Shown piece by piece: positions 1 to 8,426 of a stretch of 21,847 nucleotides of DNA. A model generated the notes under the pieces. It was not told where the DNA came from and searched no databases. It saw nothing but the letters and a program-made list of their open reading frames with translations. The stretch spans positions 1-21,847 of the IMG/VR virus record IMGVR_UViG_3300008448_000769. One strand, written 5' to 3'. A program made the position numbers and the translations under genes. This stretch comes from a virus. Every line of letters begins with the position of its first letter. The first letter of the stretch is position 1.

Positions 1-1821
1 TGTAATACTATCTATAGTATTAAGATTAGCTCTCATAACACAGTTAGCCACAGCTCCTGATTTTCTCATTCTAATAACATATCTAAAAGCATCTCCTGTT
101 GTAAAAGTATTAGCTGGTATTAACACAGATAAAGATTGTGAAATAGAAGTAGAGCCCGTCACTAATAACCCATCATTAAGATTTTTAATAGAAACATAAT
201 TACTTGATCCAAAACCTGAAGCTGCAGCTGAAGCAGATATAAATGTGGGATTAATATATGAAGCTGTTATAGCTAAACTAGCTGTTGATACAAAACTAGC
301 AGTTGTAGCAAAGCTAGCAGTTGTTGCTAAACTAGCTGTTCCTAATAATGATCCAGTAAATGATGATAAAATTCTAGGTACAACAAATGTAGACCCAGTA
401 AAATACATACTATCACTATTATATAATGCTGTATATATACCAGATGGATCTATTTGACTAGTGTATGTTAAATATGCTGGTCCATTTACTGCTTCTCTAT
501 CAACTAATACAAAACTAGCAGATTGAGCTAAAGTAGCATACGATGAGGTTCCTATAAATCCATTAGCGTATATTTCTCTAGCAAAATAACCATACCTAAA
601 ACGATTAGTGACTGAAATACCTAAATCAACTGAATCATCAGTTGTAGGATAAAATGTACCATCATCCCAAGTTATACTATTATTGAGTGTTCTATTTTCC
701 CAATTTATACTTGTATTTCCTGAGCTGTCAATTAAAGATCTACTAACTGAATTAATATTATTTGGTATTAATAAAGAACCATTTATAGTTAAACTACCTG
801 TTATATTAGTATTACTATTAATATTAACTAAAGTACCATTATCTGATATATTACTATCATTTAAATGTTCATTACCTTTACCTTTAGGTATTCTATTTAA
901 TGTTAAATAAGTTTCATTACCTAAATTATTATAAGTTTCAGGCCCTAAAACAAAATGAGAAGAAGTAATATTAATACCATCTCCTCTATGAACAAATATA
1001 AATTCATCTTGAACTGAATCATATAAAAATGAAGCAGATGTTAAAGGAGATGATCCTGAATCTATAACTGCTAATCCTCCAAATCTTACACTTGGTGTTA
1101 ATGTATTTACTGTTATTAAATTTGTACCAATATTAAGAGTTGATTCGGAAATATATTGTATAGATGTTGTACCTAAAACAGTTAAATTACTTGTGATTGT
1201 TAATGATCCTGTAATGGTTTGATTGCCAAATATTGTTAAATTTTGATTTAATGGGCTATTAATATATGAAGATGTTAAAGCATTATTAGCCCAAGAAGAT
1301 GTTATTTGATAAGTCCCTACAGGTAAAAAAGAAGCAGTTTGTGAATTTACAGCATTTGTAGCCCAACTAGCTGTTCCTTGTAAATTACCTATAAAACTAC
1401 CACTAAATGATCCTGTATTATAAGAAGAAGTAAAATTGTTAAAACTAGAAGTTGTAATAAAAGTTCCTGACACTGCTGTAAAGACAGGGTCTGTTTCTTT
1501 ATAATAAGATGAGGTTGAAGCATGAGAAGCACTTACAGCCCAACTACTTGTTCCTAATAAACTACCAGTAAATGAGCCAGTAAAACTGCCTGTATTATAC
1601 GATGCAGTGAAGGTATTAATACTAGAAGTAAAGCTGTTTATACTAGCTGTAAACGCGTTAAAACTAGAAGTAGTTACTAAAGACCCAGTATCAAAACTTA
1701 CATTTGCATTTTGAACAAATGAAGCTGTAGCAGCATATGAGGAAGAAATAGCTACAGACGCGGTAGCCGCATATGAAGCACTTAAAGGATTAGTTAATTG
1801 TTCTTTTCTTATTATACTCAT
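1..1821 (-). CDS. Fibre-like virion structural protein, partial (3' end beyond the left edge)
   Basis: An uninterrupted reading frame of 607 codons starts at the ATG at 1821, two bases after the gp15 stop, and is still open at base 1. The product is very rich in Ser, Thr, Ala and Gly. Hexapeptide repeats of the type S-(Y/F/L)-A-x-T-A occur near residues 14-36 and again at 491-520. Between them are blocks such as TGSFTGSF and GTSSWA (residues about 75-200) and a beta-rich middle with D-L-G and aromatic motifs. Low-complexity repeats of this type are known from trimeric fibre or baseplate-associated proteins of large myoviruses. The role (tail or head fibre, host attachment) is inferred from composition and from its place after the neck and tail-completion genes. 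Any C-terminal chaperone or receptor-binding domain lies outside the window, so the exact part cannot be named. Coding reality is well supported by length and by operon-like spacing. Confidence 0.8.
   Translation of the reverse strand, partial: MSIIRKEQLTNPLSASYAATASVAISSSYAATASFVQNANVSFDTGSLVTTSSFNAFTASINSFTSSINTFTASYNTGSFTGSFTGSLLGTSSWAVSASHASTSSYYKETDPVFTAVSGTFITTSSFNNFTSSYNTGSFSGSFIGNLQGTASWATNAVNSQTASFLPVGTYQITSSWANNALTSSYINSPLNQNLTIFGNQTITGSLTITSNLTVLGTTSIQYISESTLNIGTNLITVNTLTPSVRFGGLAVIDSGSSPLTSASFLYDSVQDEFIFVHRGDGINITSSHFVLGPETYNNLGNETYLTLNRIPKGKGNEHLNDSNISDNGTLVNINSNTNITGSLTINGSLLIPNNINSVSRSLIDSSGNTSINWENRTLNNSITWDDGTFYPTTDDSVDLGISVTNRFRYGYFAREIYANGFIGTSSYATLAQSASFVLVDREAVNGPAYLTYTSQIDPSGIYTALYNSDSMYFTGSTFVVPRILSSFTGSLLGTASLATTASFATTASFVSTASLAITASYINPTFISASAAASGFGSSNYVSIKNLNDGLLVTGSTSISQSLSVLIPANTFTTGDAFRYVIRMRKSGAVANCVMRANLNTIDSIT
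262..351 (-). repeat. Five tandem 18-bp repeats coding for hexapeptides in the fibre-like gene
   Basis: Units at 262-279, 280-297, 298-315, 316-333 and 334-351 all begin, on the plus strand, with agctgtt or agcagtt. They code on the minus strand for SLAITA, SFVSTA, SFATTA, SLATTA and SLLGTA. The unit is exactly six codons, so the reading frame and the peptide period are both kept. The first four units match each other closely and the fifth is degenerate after its first seven bases. A related hexad run is present near the N-terminus of the same protein. Confidence 0.85.
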
Positions 1822-1823
1822 TG

Positions 1824-3089
1824 TTATACAAATTTACCTATTGCTACTACTTCATCCCCAGACTGTAATGTGAAACCTAAATTAGTTGTATTAACTATTA
1901 AAGTACAAGTACTATCTCCGTTGTCTACAAAAGAAGTTACAGCGTTAGGTTCTACTAATTGTCCATTAACATAAAAAAGAAATGAACTAGCACTTGTAGC
2001 TGGTAGTCCTGAAGGCGCTGTTAAAAATGAAGCACTAAATGAGGCCTCATTAGTTTTAACTATAAAAGCTTGTACTGCTTTATTTGTATTTAAATAATCT
2101 AATACCACTTGTGTTGTTCCTGATACTATTGTTGTATTGTTTACTATATTAGGTGAATCAATTATAGTTGATAATCCTCCACCTTGTGTTTGTGCTCTAT
2201 TAACTGTAGTGTTAAATTGTTCTTTATCACCTTGAACTGTCTCTAAAGTAAATGTTAATTTATTTTTGTTAGAGAATTTCTTTATAGCATTTAAATCTTT
2301 TTGAGGCACATCAGGTATAATATATCCATATAAGGTTATAGTTAAAGCACATTTTACTATTCTTTCAGTGTTATCTGATAACTCAGTTGTAGGAGTAAGT
2401 GTACTTATAGTTGCTTTAAATTTAAAACGTTCAGGATCACCCCAATATGAATCTGAAGCATATTCTAATGCTTCCATTATTTTATTTAACTGATCATTAT
2501 AATAAGTGAATATTACACAATCATATGTTATATTTAAATAATCTGGTACTACAGTAGCATAATATGTTTTTTCTGGAGTAACATTATTTAAAATATTAAA
2601 CTTACTATATTCATTTTGTTTACTATAACGCTTACCATAAACTGAGATGTTATGAGGATCATTAGCATCTAATTTATTAGTTAAATTTCTAACTTTCTCA
2701 ATATTATTTTTCTTAAACATGATAAGAGGAGCCATTATCTTACCATTTAAATCTCTATAATAACCATCCTTTTGAAATGATTTCCATTTCTCAGGTGATC
2801 CATAAATTACAGGTACAGGTAATCTTTCACCATTCTGTATTACAAAAGGTTTAATAACATTTTGAAAATAATACATTACTGATTCATCTATATCTTGAAT
2901 TCCAATAGATAAAGGTTTAACTGTATCGTTTCTAAAAGAAGTTTGCTCTGCTCTATTAGGATTTCCACTATTGTTAGGATTACCTGTAGGAGAAAAACCA
3001 GGCGCCCCTACTGAAGGAACATACGGTTCCTGTAAGGATTCACTTATTTCTTTTTGAGTTTTTGGTATTGGTTTTCTTCCTTTTGCCAT
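1824..3089 (-). CDS. gp15: gp15-like proximal tail sheath stabilisation (tail completion) protein
   Basis: The product has 421 residues. The region from about residue 60 to 258 follows the pattern I recall for T4 gp15: a short helix leading to an ERLPVPVIYGSPEKW segment (T4 has RVPITYASKEHF), then IMAPLIMF, then YDCVIFTYYNDQLNKIMEAL (T4 has YELSIFTRYEDDMFQIVEQI), and a final strand ending in GYIIPD (T4 NGWMYPP). gp15 caps the tail and joins it to the neck proteins gp13 and gp14, whose genes lie immediately upstream here. The gene overlaps gp14 by one base (TAATG). Compared with T4 gp15 (272 residues) it has a Pro/Asn/Gly-rich N-terminal extension and about 160 extra C-terminal residues, the last 70 being Ser-rich and beta-like. 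The assignment is from remembered motif similarity and gene order, not a search. Confidence 0.8.
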   Translation of the reverse strand: MAKGRKPIPKTQKEISESLQEPYVPSVGAPGFSPTGNPNNSGNPNRAEQTSFRNDTVKPLSIGIQDIDESVMYYFQNVIKPFVIQNGERLPVPVIYGSPEKWKSFQKDGYYRDLNGKIMAPLIMFKKNNIEKVRNLTNKLDANDPHNISVYGKRYSKQNEYSKFNILNNVTPEKTYYATVVPDYLNITYDCVIFTYYNDQLNKIMEALEYASDSYWGDPERFKFKATISTLTPTTELSDNTERIVKCALTITLYGYIIPDVPQKDLNAIKKFSNKNKLTFTLETVQGDKEQFNTTVNRAQTQGGGLSTIIDSPNIVNNTTIVSGTTQVVLDYLNTNKAVQAFIVKTNEASFSASFLTAPSGLPATSASSFLFYVNGQLVEPNAVTSFVDNGDSTCTLIVNTTNLGFTLQSGDEVVAIGKFV

Positions 3090-3598
3090 TATAATCTTTG
3101 TTTAGTAATATTTACTCTGTCAGCTGGAACGTAGTGAGTTTCACATATAACACTAACATTGTAACCAAATTGTTCTAATCCTGGGTTTAATGGATTAACA
3201 TTATATGGGTAATCAGGATCTTTACCTACAAAGTATTGAGTATCATAAGAATTATCTATTTCAAAATAGCTTTCTTGATATAAAATAATATCTCCAATTT
3301 GAGGAACAACATTAGCATCTACTAGATCATCTCTTAAAAATGCTACTTTAATACTCCAATTGAAATCAACCCCTAATTCACTTGTACCATCTGTTTTATT
3401 TTCAATAGTAATAAGAGAATTTAATAATACAGGACCATCATAGTATTTACCTCCTGATGCTTCTCCATACATGTTCACTATAGTTTTATCTAAAACAAAC
3501 TTATATAAAGCACATTGTTGAGTAATAATGTCCCCTAACAACTCTCTATTGAGATGTCTAAACATTGATATATCTCTTGCTTTTCCAAATAATGCCAT
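3089..3598 (-). CDS. gp14: gp14-like neck protein (head-tail connector)
   Basis: The product has 169 residues. The central segment PQIGDIILYQESYFEIDNSY (about residues 101-120) matches the signature of T4 gp14 (a KEGDLIYFPMDNSLFEI-like stretch), followed by a short loop and a strand near YNVSVICETHY. In T4, gp14 and gp13 form the neck that closes the filled head and receives the tail. This version is shorter than T4 gp14 (256 residues) and lacks its C-terminal part. It is followed by gp15 with a one-base overlap and preceded by gp13 with a one-base gap, so the three are translationally coupled. AGGAT lies just before the ATG and is one of the few Shine-Dalgarno-like sequences in the window. 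Confidence 0.8.
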   Translation of the reverse strand: MALFGKARDISMFRHLNRELLGDIITQQCALYKFVLDKTIVNMYGEASGGKYYDGPVLLNSLITIENKTDGTSELGVDFNWSIKVAFLRDDLVDANVVPQIGDIILYQESYFEIDNSYDTQYFVGKDPDYPYNVNPLNPGLEQFGYNVSVICETHYVPADRVNITKQRL

Positions 3599-3599
3599 A

Positions 3600-4799
3600 T
3601 TATCCTATGAATATTACCATTGGTACGTTTGCAATTTCTTTATTTCTGTAATCAGATTCTAATGATCTTCTTTCAAGTAATGCTTGTTTAGAAGTCTCAT
3701 CAAAATATCCTCTTAAACGTTCTATTAAAGCTTGTTTTTCAGCGGTAGCAGCTGCTAATAAGTCAGCTTGGTTTAATGTCACCTCTCTATCTGGAATTGG
3801 AACTGTACTATATTTACCTCGGTTGTAACCAAGTATTTCTTTAACTAAAGCTAAAGTAAATTCAAATATCCATTGACGACCAACTGAATTAATTTGAGCA
3901 TAAACTGGGTTAGTATATGGAACATTTGAAACATTAGTTACACTTCCGCTACCTACCTGTTCTATACTATTATTTATTCTATCAGTTACCTTAATATATT
4001 CAAACCATAAATAACCTTGTCTAGAATCAAAAGCTGATGGGATAGGGAATATTGTTAAATTATTATTTATTATTTCAAATGTATATTGAGATAAACGAAT
4101 TGTATTACTTAATTCTATACCTTGAATCACTCCAGCATCATAAGCTACAGGCATCATTAAATAACCACCACCATACCCACCTCCGTACATACCACCATAT
4201 AAACCAGCGGCAGGTACACCTCCTAAACCAGCGAATCCACCAAACGGTGCATACATTTGATTAATAGCAGGTACATCTTGATAAAATACTCTTTTAATTT
4301 CAATTCCACCTGATATGCTTTGACTAATAGCCCATTCTTTCATATCGTAAGTTTGTTGACCAGGTACTAAAGTTAATGAACCACTATACCAAGTTACATT
4401 TCCACCTACACCTGCTTCTTCTCCATATTGTTGAGATAATTTAATTATATATCCTAAATTAGGAGTTATAATAGTATTATTAATAGGTGTAGCGGTTGAT
4501 GCTCCTTCTAAAGTAAGCATATTATCTCTTACTTGATAAGCATATAATTCATTACCATAAACTGTAACTGCTTCTTCAAATGCAGCCCAAAAGTTTATAT
4601 CTTGTAATTCAATATCAGTAATAGGATAACCTAATCTTCTAGCACAGAAATTAGCTACTTTATCTGCATCTGTTTTAAATTGAGCATCACTATCATAAAA
4701 TCCAAATGGAGTAGGAGGATTTCCTGATGAGGCAGAGGCATAATAAGAAGCAGAATAAGCAGCAAATGAGCTAGATCCTGGCCAAATAGGAATATTCAT
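3600..4799 (-). CDS. gp13: gp13-like neck protein (head completion)
   Basis: The product has 399 residues. An N-terminal helical unit (about 45-95, with FCARRLGYPITDIELQ and FEEAVTVYGNELYAY) corresponds to the LRLGGD..EVEL..AV.DAI.MYEEYHY pattern of gp13. A beta segment (about 142-172) comes next, and the C-terminal helix QWIFEFTLALVKEILGYNRG (about 309-328), with the following KYSTVPIP and long E/K/Q helix, matches the conserved WVKEYARAL...NLSKY...LPGG region of gp13. gp13 acts at the portal to complete the head and join the tail. It is longer than T4 gp13 (309 residues), mainly because of a Gly/Tyr-rich insertion at residues 183-213. It is the first gene of a 13-14-15-fibre operon, with an ATATTTAT motif 15 nt upstream of the start. 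Confidence 0.8.
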   Translation of the reverse strand: MNIPIWPGSSSFAAYSASYYASASSGNPPTPFGFYDSDAQFKTDADKVANFCARRLGYPITDIELQDINFWAAFEEAVTVYGNELYAYQVRDNMLTLEGASTATPINNTIITPNLGYIIKLSQQYGEEAGVGGNVTWYSGSLTLVPGQQTYDMKEWAISQSISGGIEIKRVFYQDVPAINQMYAPFGGFAGLGGVPAAGLYGGMYGGGYGGGYLMMPVAYDAGVIQGIELSNTIRLSQYTFEIINNNLTIFPIPSAFDSRQGYLWFEYIKVTDRINNSIEQVGSGSVTNVSNVPYTNPVYAQINSVGRQWIFEFTLALVKEILGYNRGKYSTVPIPDREVTLNQADLLAAATAEKQALIERLRGYFDETSKQALLERRSLESDYRNKEIANVPMVIFIG

Positions 4800-4814
4800 G
4801 TGTTTGTTTTAATT

Positions 4815-4822
4815 ATAAATAT
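4815..4822 (-). promoter_or_regulatory. ATATTTAT motif before gp13 (putative late promoter element)
   Basis: On the minus strand ATATTTATAA ends 15 nt before the gp13 ATG. It lies exactly between that start and the PhoH stop codon (4823-4825). It belongs to a set of seven identical octamers at similar distances before genes in this window. Confidence 0.5.
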
Positions 4823-5518
4823 TTAATCTCTATAATCTGAGTATAGTTTAAGAATTGGTTCTACTATTTCATGACGGTGATTTGTTTTTAAGGTAAATAT
4901 TTTTACTCCTTTAATATTTTCTTCTAAACGAGTAAAGAATCCAATACCACTGTCTTTTTTAGTTTTTAAGTCTGTTTGAGTTATATCTCCACAAAATACC
5001 ATCTTACCACCTTTACCTAAACGACCTAAAATCATTTCAGTTTGTCCATGAGTGATATTTTGACATTCATCTACTATTACAAAAGCATTAGGAAATGTTC
5101 TACCTCTCATAAATGCAAAAGGTACAATTTCAATAACATTGTCTCTAATCATTTTATCTATTTTTTCTTTATCATATAACATATAAAGATTAGCATAGAT
5201 AGGAGCTAACCATGGATCCATTTTTTCTTTTAAGTCACCTGGTAAGAATCCTATTTCTTCTTTAGCTACAGTAGGTCGAGTTATAATAATTCGCTCAACA
5301 TCTTTTTTAAATACCATATCTAAAGCTACCTGACATGCTACAAGTGTTTTACCACTACCAGCCATACCTTTTAATAATGTAACTGGATTTTCTAAAATTA
5401 GTTGTTTAGCTGCTTTTTGTTCTTCATTTAATGTAATTTTAAATGTGATTGGATTTTTAGGCTTCCTCTTTTCTTTGAAGATATTTTGTGCCTCTTCACT
5501 TCTGTTGAAATCTGTCAT
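4823..5518 (-). CDS. phoH: PhoH-like P-loop ATPase
   Basis: The product has 231 residues, nearly all of it the PhoH domain. A Walker A motif GMAGSGKT lies at residues 51-58. The family signature RPTVAKEEIGFLPGDLKEKM is at about 81-100, the Walker B FVIVDE at 146-151, and a TNHRHE segment near the C-terminus. The family hydrolyses ATP and is often linked to RNA metabolism; its phage role is unsettled, and the name comes from a phosphate-regulated bacterial gene. PhoH is a frequent accessory gene of marine and freshwater myoviruses. It is notable here for lying inside the structural block between the capsid and neck genes. It is separated from gp23 by a terminator and has its own ATATTTAT motif 14 nt upstream, so it probably forms its own transcript or leads into the gp13 unit. 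Confidence 0.93.
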   Translation of the reverse strand: MTDFNRSEEAQNIFKEKRKPKNPITFKITLNEEQKAAKQLILENPVTLLKGMAGSGKTLVACQVALDMVFKKDVERIIITRPTVAKEEIGFLPGDLKEKMDPWLAPIYANLYMLYDKEKIDKMIRDNVIEIVPFAFMRGRTFPNAFVIVDECQNITHGQTEMILGRLGKGGKMVFCGDITQTDLKTKKDSGIGFFTRLEENIKGVKIFTLKTNHRHEIVEPILKLYSDYRD

Positions 5519-5532
5519 GACTTATTTTGTTG

Positions 5533-5540
5533 ATAAATAT
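5533..5540 (-). promoter_or_regulatory. ATATTTAT motif before phoH (putative late promoter element)
   Basis: The minus strand reads AATATTTATCA, ending 14 nt before the phoH ATG and just beyond the terminator that follows the capsid gene. This placement, downstream of one terminator and upstream of one start, is what a promoter would need. Confidence 0.5.
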
Positions 5541-5550
5541 TAAAAAAGAA

Positions 5551-5577
5551 CAAAAAAGCCCAGATTACTCTGGGCTT
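5551..5577 (-). terminator. Rho-independent terminator after the major capsid gene
   Basis: A perfect 9-bp inverted repeat AAGCCCAGA / TCTGGGCTT (5556-5564 and 5569-5577, 4-nt loop) is followed on the minus strand by a run of T residues. It lies about 30 bases past the gp23 stop (5609) and before phoH. Confidence 0.9.
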
Positions 5578-5608
5578 AATTGTTAGATATTAGATCTAAG
5601 AGGTTAGA

Positions 5609-7267
5609 TTAAAGGGTGTTTAATCCACTAACGTAAACCTTACCATAGAATTCAGGACGTAACATCTTCTTAGCGTAACGAGTTAATAGACCTTTACGTG
5701 GTGTGAAGGTTGTTGGATCGTAGATAAGAGGAGTCATGATTAATGGAATGTAAGGAGCAAATACAGCACCTGCTTCTAAGAATTGCTTACCACGGAAACC
5801 AATCAAGATTGTATTTTCAGTCATGTAAGGGTTCTTATAGATAGTGTAACGGCTGTTGAATTGACCAGCTTTTTGTACACCAAATGCGTATTCCATATCA
5901 GCAGCATCACCGTTGCTATTAGAAGCAAATCCTGGGATTGATTCAACAATAGTAGCTACAGTTGGTGACATTACTAAGAAGTTAGCACCACCACGTAGAG
6001 TTAATTGGTGAATTTTGTTACTTAACTTTTGGAACTTAGTACCAAGAGTTTGGAACCATGCACCTTGAGTGTTGTAGAATCCTAAGCTAGCTGTGAAGTC
6101 AGTTCCACCAGCATTTAATGTAGTGTTGTTAACTGCGCTCCAGTACTCAGTACCAGCAGCAGCGTCTTCAATTAACATATCAAGAATTTCTAAGTCAATT
6201 TCTAATGAAATGTACTCAGACATGATGTTTGTTAATTCAGCTTCTGCATCTAAGTTTTGGTAAGCGTTTAAGTCTTGAGCGAACTCAGGAGTCCAAACTG
6301 CTTTTAACTTTTTAGTTTTAGCTGTAATCGCTTGTGATTGCATACTGATGTTAATTTCTGGGATAGAAATCGAAGTAGCACTTTCAGCGTTAGGAACTGA
6401 GAAAGTACCAGCTTCTGTATCTTCGAAATCACCACGATATTGATCAGTAGTAGCTTTGTTATATTCAACTAAAGCTGTACCTGTTGGTAAAGCAGAAGCT
6501 GAAACAACGAATGTAATTACTGTTCCACCTGAAGTGTAATTTGTAAATTCTGGTAGTAAAGTTGAACTTTGGTTAGTTAAACCAGATAACACGAATCCAC
6601 GAACACCATTATAATCAGGATTTGAAAGAGAAGCAGTTGGGATTGTTACACTCCATAATTTGTTAGCTGCAGCTGAAGCTGAGTAATCTGAGTTGAAGTT
6701 AACTGTAGCCCAAGTAGCTTGAGTAAATACAGCTTGAGTAGTAGCAGTTGAACCTGAAGCTACAGAAGATGAGAATTGGTTAGTAGTGTAAGTGAAACGA
6801 CCTGCACCATATAAACCACCTGCTGCTGCTGGAGTAGCGAATGGAGTTGTGCTAGAAGCGTTACGGTTACCGTACATTGAGTTACCTGAAGTGAATGGGT
6901 TCTTAGTTGTACCATATTGGAAATCTAAGAAGAACACAAGACCTGAAGGTAAGTTCATTGGTTGAACACTAACGAATTCTTTCGCTGCGATTTGACCAAA
7001 TACTTTACGTACTAAAGGTAATGCGATACCAGCCCAGTTTTCACCATTTGTACCTGATGTAAAGTAAGAGTTAGTACCTGTAGCAGATGATTCTACTACT
7101 AATTGCTTAGCTTGGTTTTCAAGCATAAGCGCCATGTTGTTCTTACCAACCTCTTCTAATCCTTCTAAAAGACCTGTTACTTCCCATTTTTTAGCTAAAC
7201 GGGCAGCGTCACTTTGAAGTGATTTCCATGGATTGGCAGACTCAACTAATGATTGAATTGATTCCAT
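5609..7267 (-). CDS. gp23: Major capsid protein, gp23-like
   Basis: The product has 552 residues, close to T4 gp23 (521). Recognisable gp23 features are the N-terminal KWEVTGLLEGLE (27-38), MALMLENQAKQL (45-56), a V(F)xxxAxxxVSVQPMNLPSGLVF region near 90-115, and the conserved ITAKTKKLKAVWTPEFAQDL followed by DAEAELTNIMSEYISLEID (about 315-360). gp23 forms the head hexamers and is trimmed at its N-terminus by the gp21 protease in T4. The candidate site here is VVE59|S60. A Ser/Thr/Gly/Ala-rich insertion-like stretch occupies about 120-300. The leader is A-rich without a Shine-Dalgarno sequence. Codon choice looks more G+C-rich than in neighbours, as expected for the most abundant virion protein. 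It follows gp22 with a 28-bp gap and is bounded downstream by a strong terminator. Confidence 0.95.
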   Translation of the reverse strand: MESIQSLVESANPWKSLQSDAARLAKKWEVTGLLEGLEEVGKNNMALMLENQAKQLVVESSATGTNSYFTSGTNGENWAGIALPLVRKVFGQIAAKEFVSVQPMNLPSGLVFFLDFQYGTTKNPFTSGNSMYGNRNASSTTPFATPAAAGGLYGAGRFTYTTNQFSSSVASGSTATTQAVFTQATWATVNFNSDYSASAAANKLWSVTIPTASLSNPDYNGVRGFVLSGLTNQSSTLLPEFTNYTSGGTVITFVVSASALPTGTALVEYNKATTDQYRGDFEDTEAGTFSVPNAESATSISIPEINISMQSQAITAKTKKLKAVWTPEFAQDLNAYQNLDAEAELTNIMSEYISLEIDLEILDMLIEDAAAGTEYWSAVNNTTLNAGGTDFTASLGFYNTQGAWFQTLGTKFQKLSNKIHQLTLRGGANFLVMSPTVATIVESIPGFASNSNGDAADMEYAFGVQKAGQFNSRYTIYKNPYMTENTILIGFRGKQFLEAGAVFAPYIPLIMTPLIYDPTTFTPRKGLLTRYAKKMLRPEFYGKVYVSGLNTL

Positions 7268-7295
7268 AATTGTTTAAATTGTTTTTGTTTAATGT

Positions 7296-8426
7296 TTATT
7301 TTCTAATACCAGCAATTTTCTGCATGCGAGCGAAAGCTTCACTTACTTCAACTATTGGTTGTTTTGGGGTAGCAGGAGCAATTATTCTAGAAGCTGAACC
7401 TAATGATTCTTTAACTGGAGATTTTTTAACAATCGAAGTTGTTTTTAAACTTTCAGTTAATGTTTCATATACAAGTTTAACTCCTTTAACATCTGCTGCT
7501 TTGTCAAATGCGTTTAAAACCTTTACTTTGTCTGATTCGGTAAGATTTTTAGCTTTGAAGATTTTATTAGTGTAAAGTAATTTAGCGTTTAGAAGGTTTA
7601 CTTCATTTAACTCATTTCTTAATTCGTTAATTGTTTCTTCCATTTCTTTAGCTTCAGGTAAATCACCACCACCTGTGTTTCTAGGAGCTGTAGCTTTACC
7701 TGCTTTTTCTAAGAAATTAATTACAGATTTACCTGCACTACCTAATTTACCGGCTTTAGCCATGTCTGATAGTTTAGCTACAGAAGCGGCAACAACAGGT
7801 AGTCCAAAAGCGGCTAATACAGCGGCAATTTCTGGGCTTATAGCTTCGTTTACCATTTCTTCTTCATTAATTTCTTCTTCAACGTCGTCGGCTTCGGCTA
7901 AAAGTTCAGCTAACATTTCATCGATATCTTCTTCGCCTTCCATGTCTTCCATGTCTTCCATGTCTTCTATGCCTGCGTCTTCCATATCTTCTATGTCTTC
8001 TTCCTCTTCTTCTTCACCTTCACCTGCCATTAACTTACCAGATGCGATCATGTCATCAATGACTTGTGTTACTAATTCTTCGATTTCTTCATCAGACATT
8101 TCTTCAAGCATTAGTTCTTCGTCTAATTCTTCTTTCATGTCTTCAGCTTCTTCCATTTCTTCAGCTTCATCTGTCATTTCTAACTCAGCAAGGATTTCAT
8201 CGATGTTGAAAGTTTCTTCAAGACCTTCTTCTTCCATGCTGTAATTTTCTTCAACACTCTCTTCTTCTTTTACTTCTTCTTTATCCATTTCGTTTAACTT
8301 TTCAGCAAACATAGCGGTTAATTGTGGAGTGAAAGCTTCTTCGAGTGCTAATTTTGCGTTCGCGATAGCTGTTTCTTTAATAGTCTTAGCATCAGCGATT
8401 GCTTGTTTAAGCGTTTCTCTGTTCAT
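7296..8426 (-). CDS. gp22: Prohead core scaffold protein, gp22-like
   Basis: The product has 376 residues. The N-terminal two thirds are extremely acidic: Glu/Asp-rich from about residue 45 to 200, with MED tripeptide repeats near 152-164. A hydrophobic Ala-rich segment (about 205-230) and a helical C-terminal part follow, the latter with ELRNELNEVNLLNAKLLYTN (coiled-coil-like) and LTESDK / LTESLK sites. The end is EAFARMQKIAGIRK. Position immediately before gp23 and after the protease gene, acidic helical composition and candidate (I/L)xE protease sites all fit T4 gp22, which fills the prohead and is degraded by gp21. T4 gp22 is 269 residues, so this one is enlarged by the acidic region. A GAGGA sequence precedes the ATG. 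The assignment rests on context and composition because scaffold sequences diverge fast. Confidence 0.87.
   Translation of the reverse strand: MNRETLKQAIADAKTIKETAIANAKLALEEAFTPQLTAMFAEKLNEMDKEEVKEEESVEENYSMEEEGLEETFNIDEILAELEMTDEAEEMEEAEDMKEELDEELMLEEMSDEEIEELVTQVIDDMIASGKLMAGEGEEEEEEDIEDMEDAGIEDMEDMEDMEGEEDIDEMLAELLAEADDVEEEINEEEMVNEAISPEIAAVLAAFGLPVVAASVAKLSDMAKAGKLGSAGKSVINFLEKAGKATAPRNTGGGDLPEAKEMEETINELRNELNEVNLLNAKLLYTNKIFKAKNLTESDKVKVLNAFDKAADVKGVKLVYETLTESLKTTSIVKKSPVKESLGSASRIIAPATPKQPIVEVSEAFARMQKIAGIRK
7941..7967 (-). repeat. Three 9-bp tandem repeats in the scaffold gene
   Basis: On the plus strand catgtcttc occurs three times head to tail (7941-7949, 7950-7958, 7959-7967), coding for Glu-Asp-Met tripeptides on the minus strand. 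It marks a stretch where the acidic region can grow or shrink without breaking the frame. Confidence 0.85.

Noticed and set aside
262-351. Regular repeats considered as a CRISPR array or iterons
   Set aside because: The units are contiguous without spacers, 18 bp long and in frame with a coding sequence, so they are protein repeats.
245-457. Plus-strand frame with an AKLAVVAKLAV repeat
   Set aside because: It is the reverse reading of the 18-bp repeats of the fibre-like gene; the minus-strand frame is 607 codons long and open throughout.
7675-8244. Ser-rich plus-strand open frame of 189 codons
   Set aside because: It is the antisense of the Glu/Asp-rich scaffold region (GAA/GAT read backwards as TTC/ATC/TCT), has no leader signal, and all confident genes are on the other strand.
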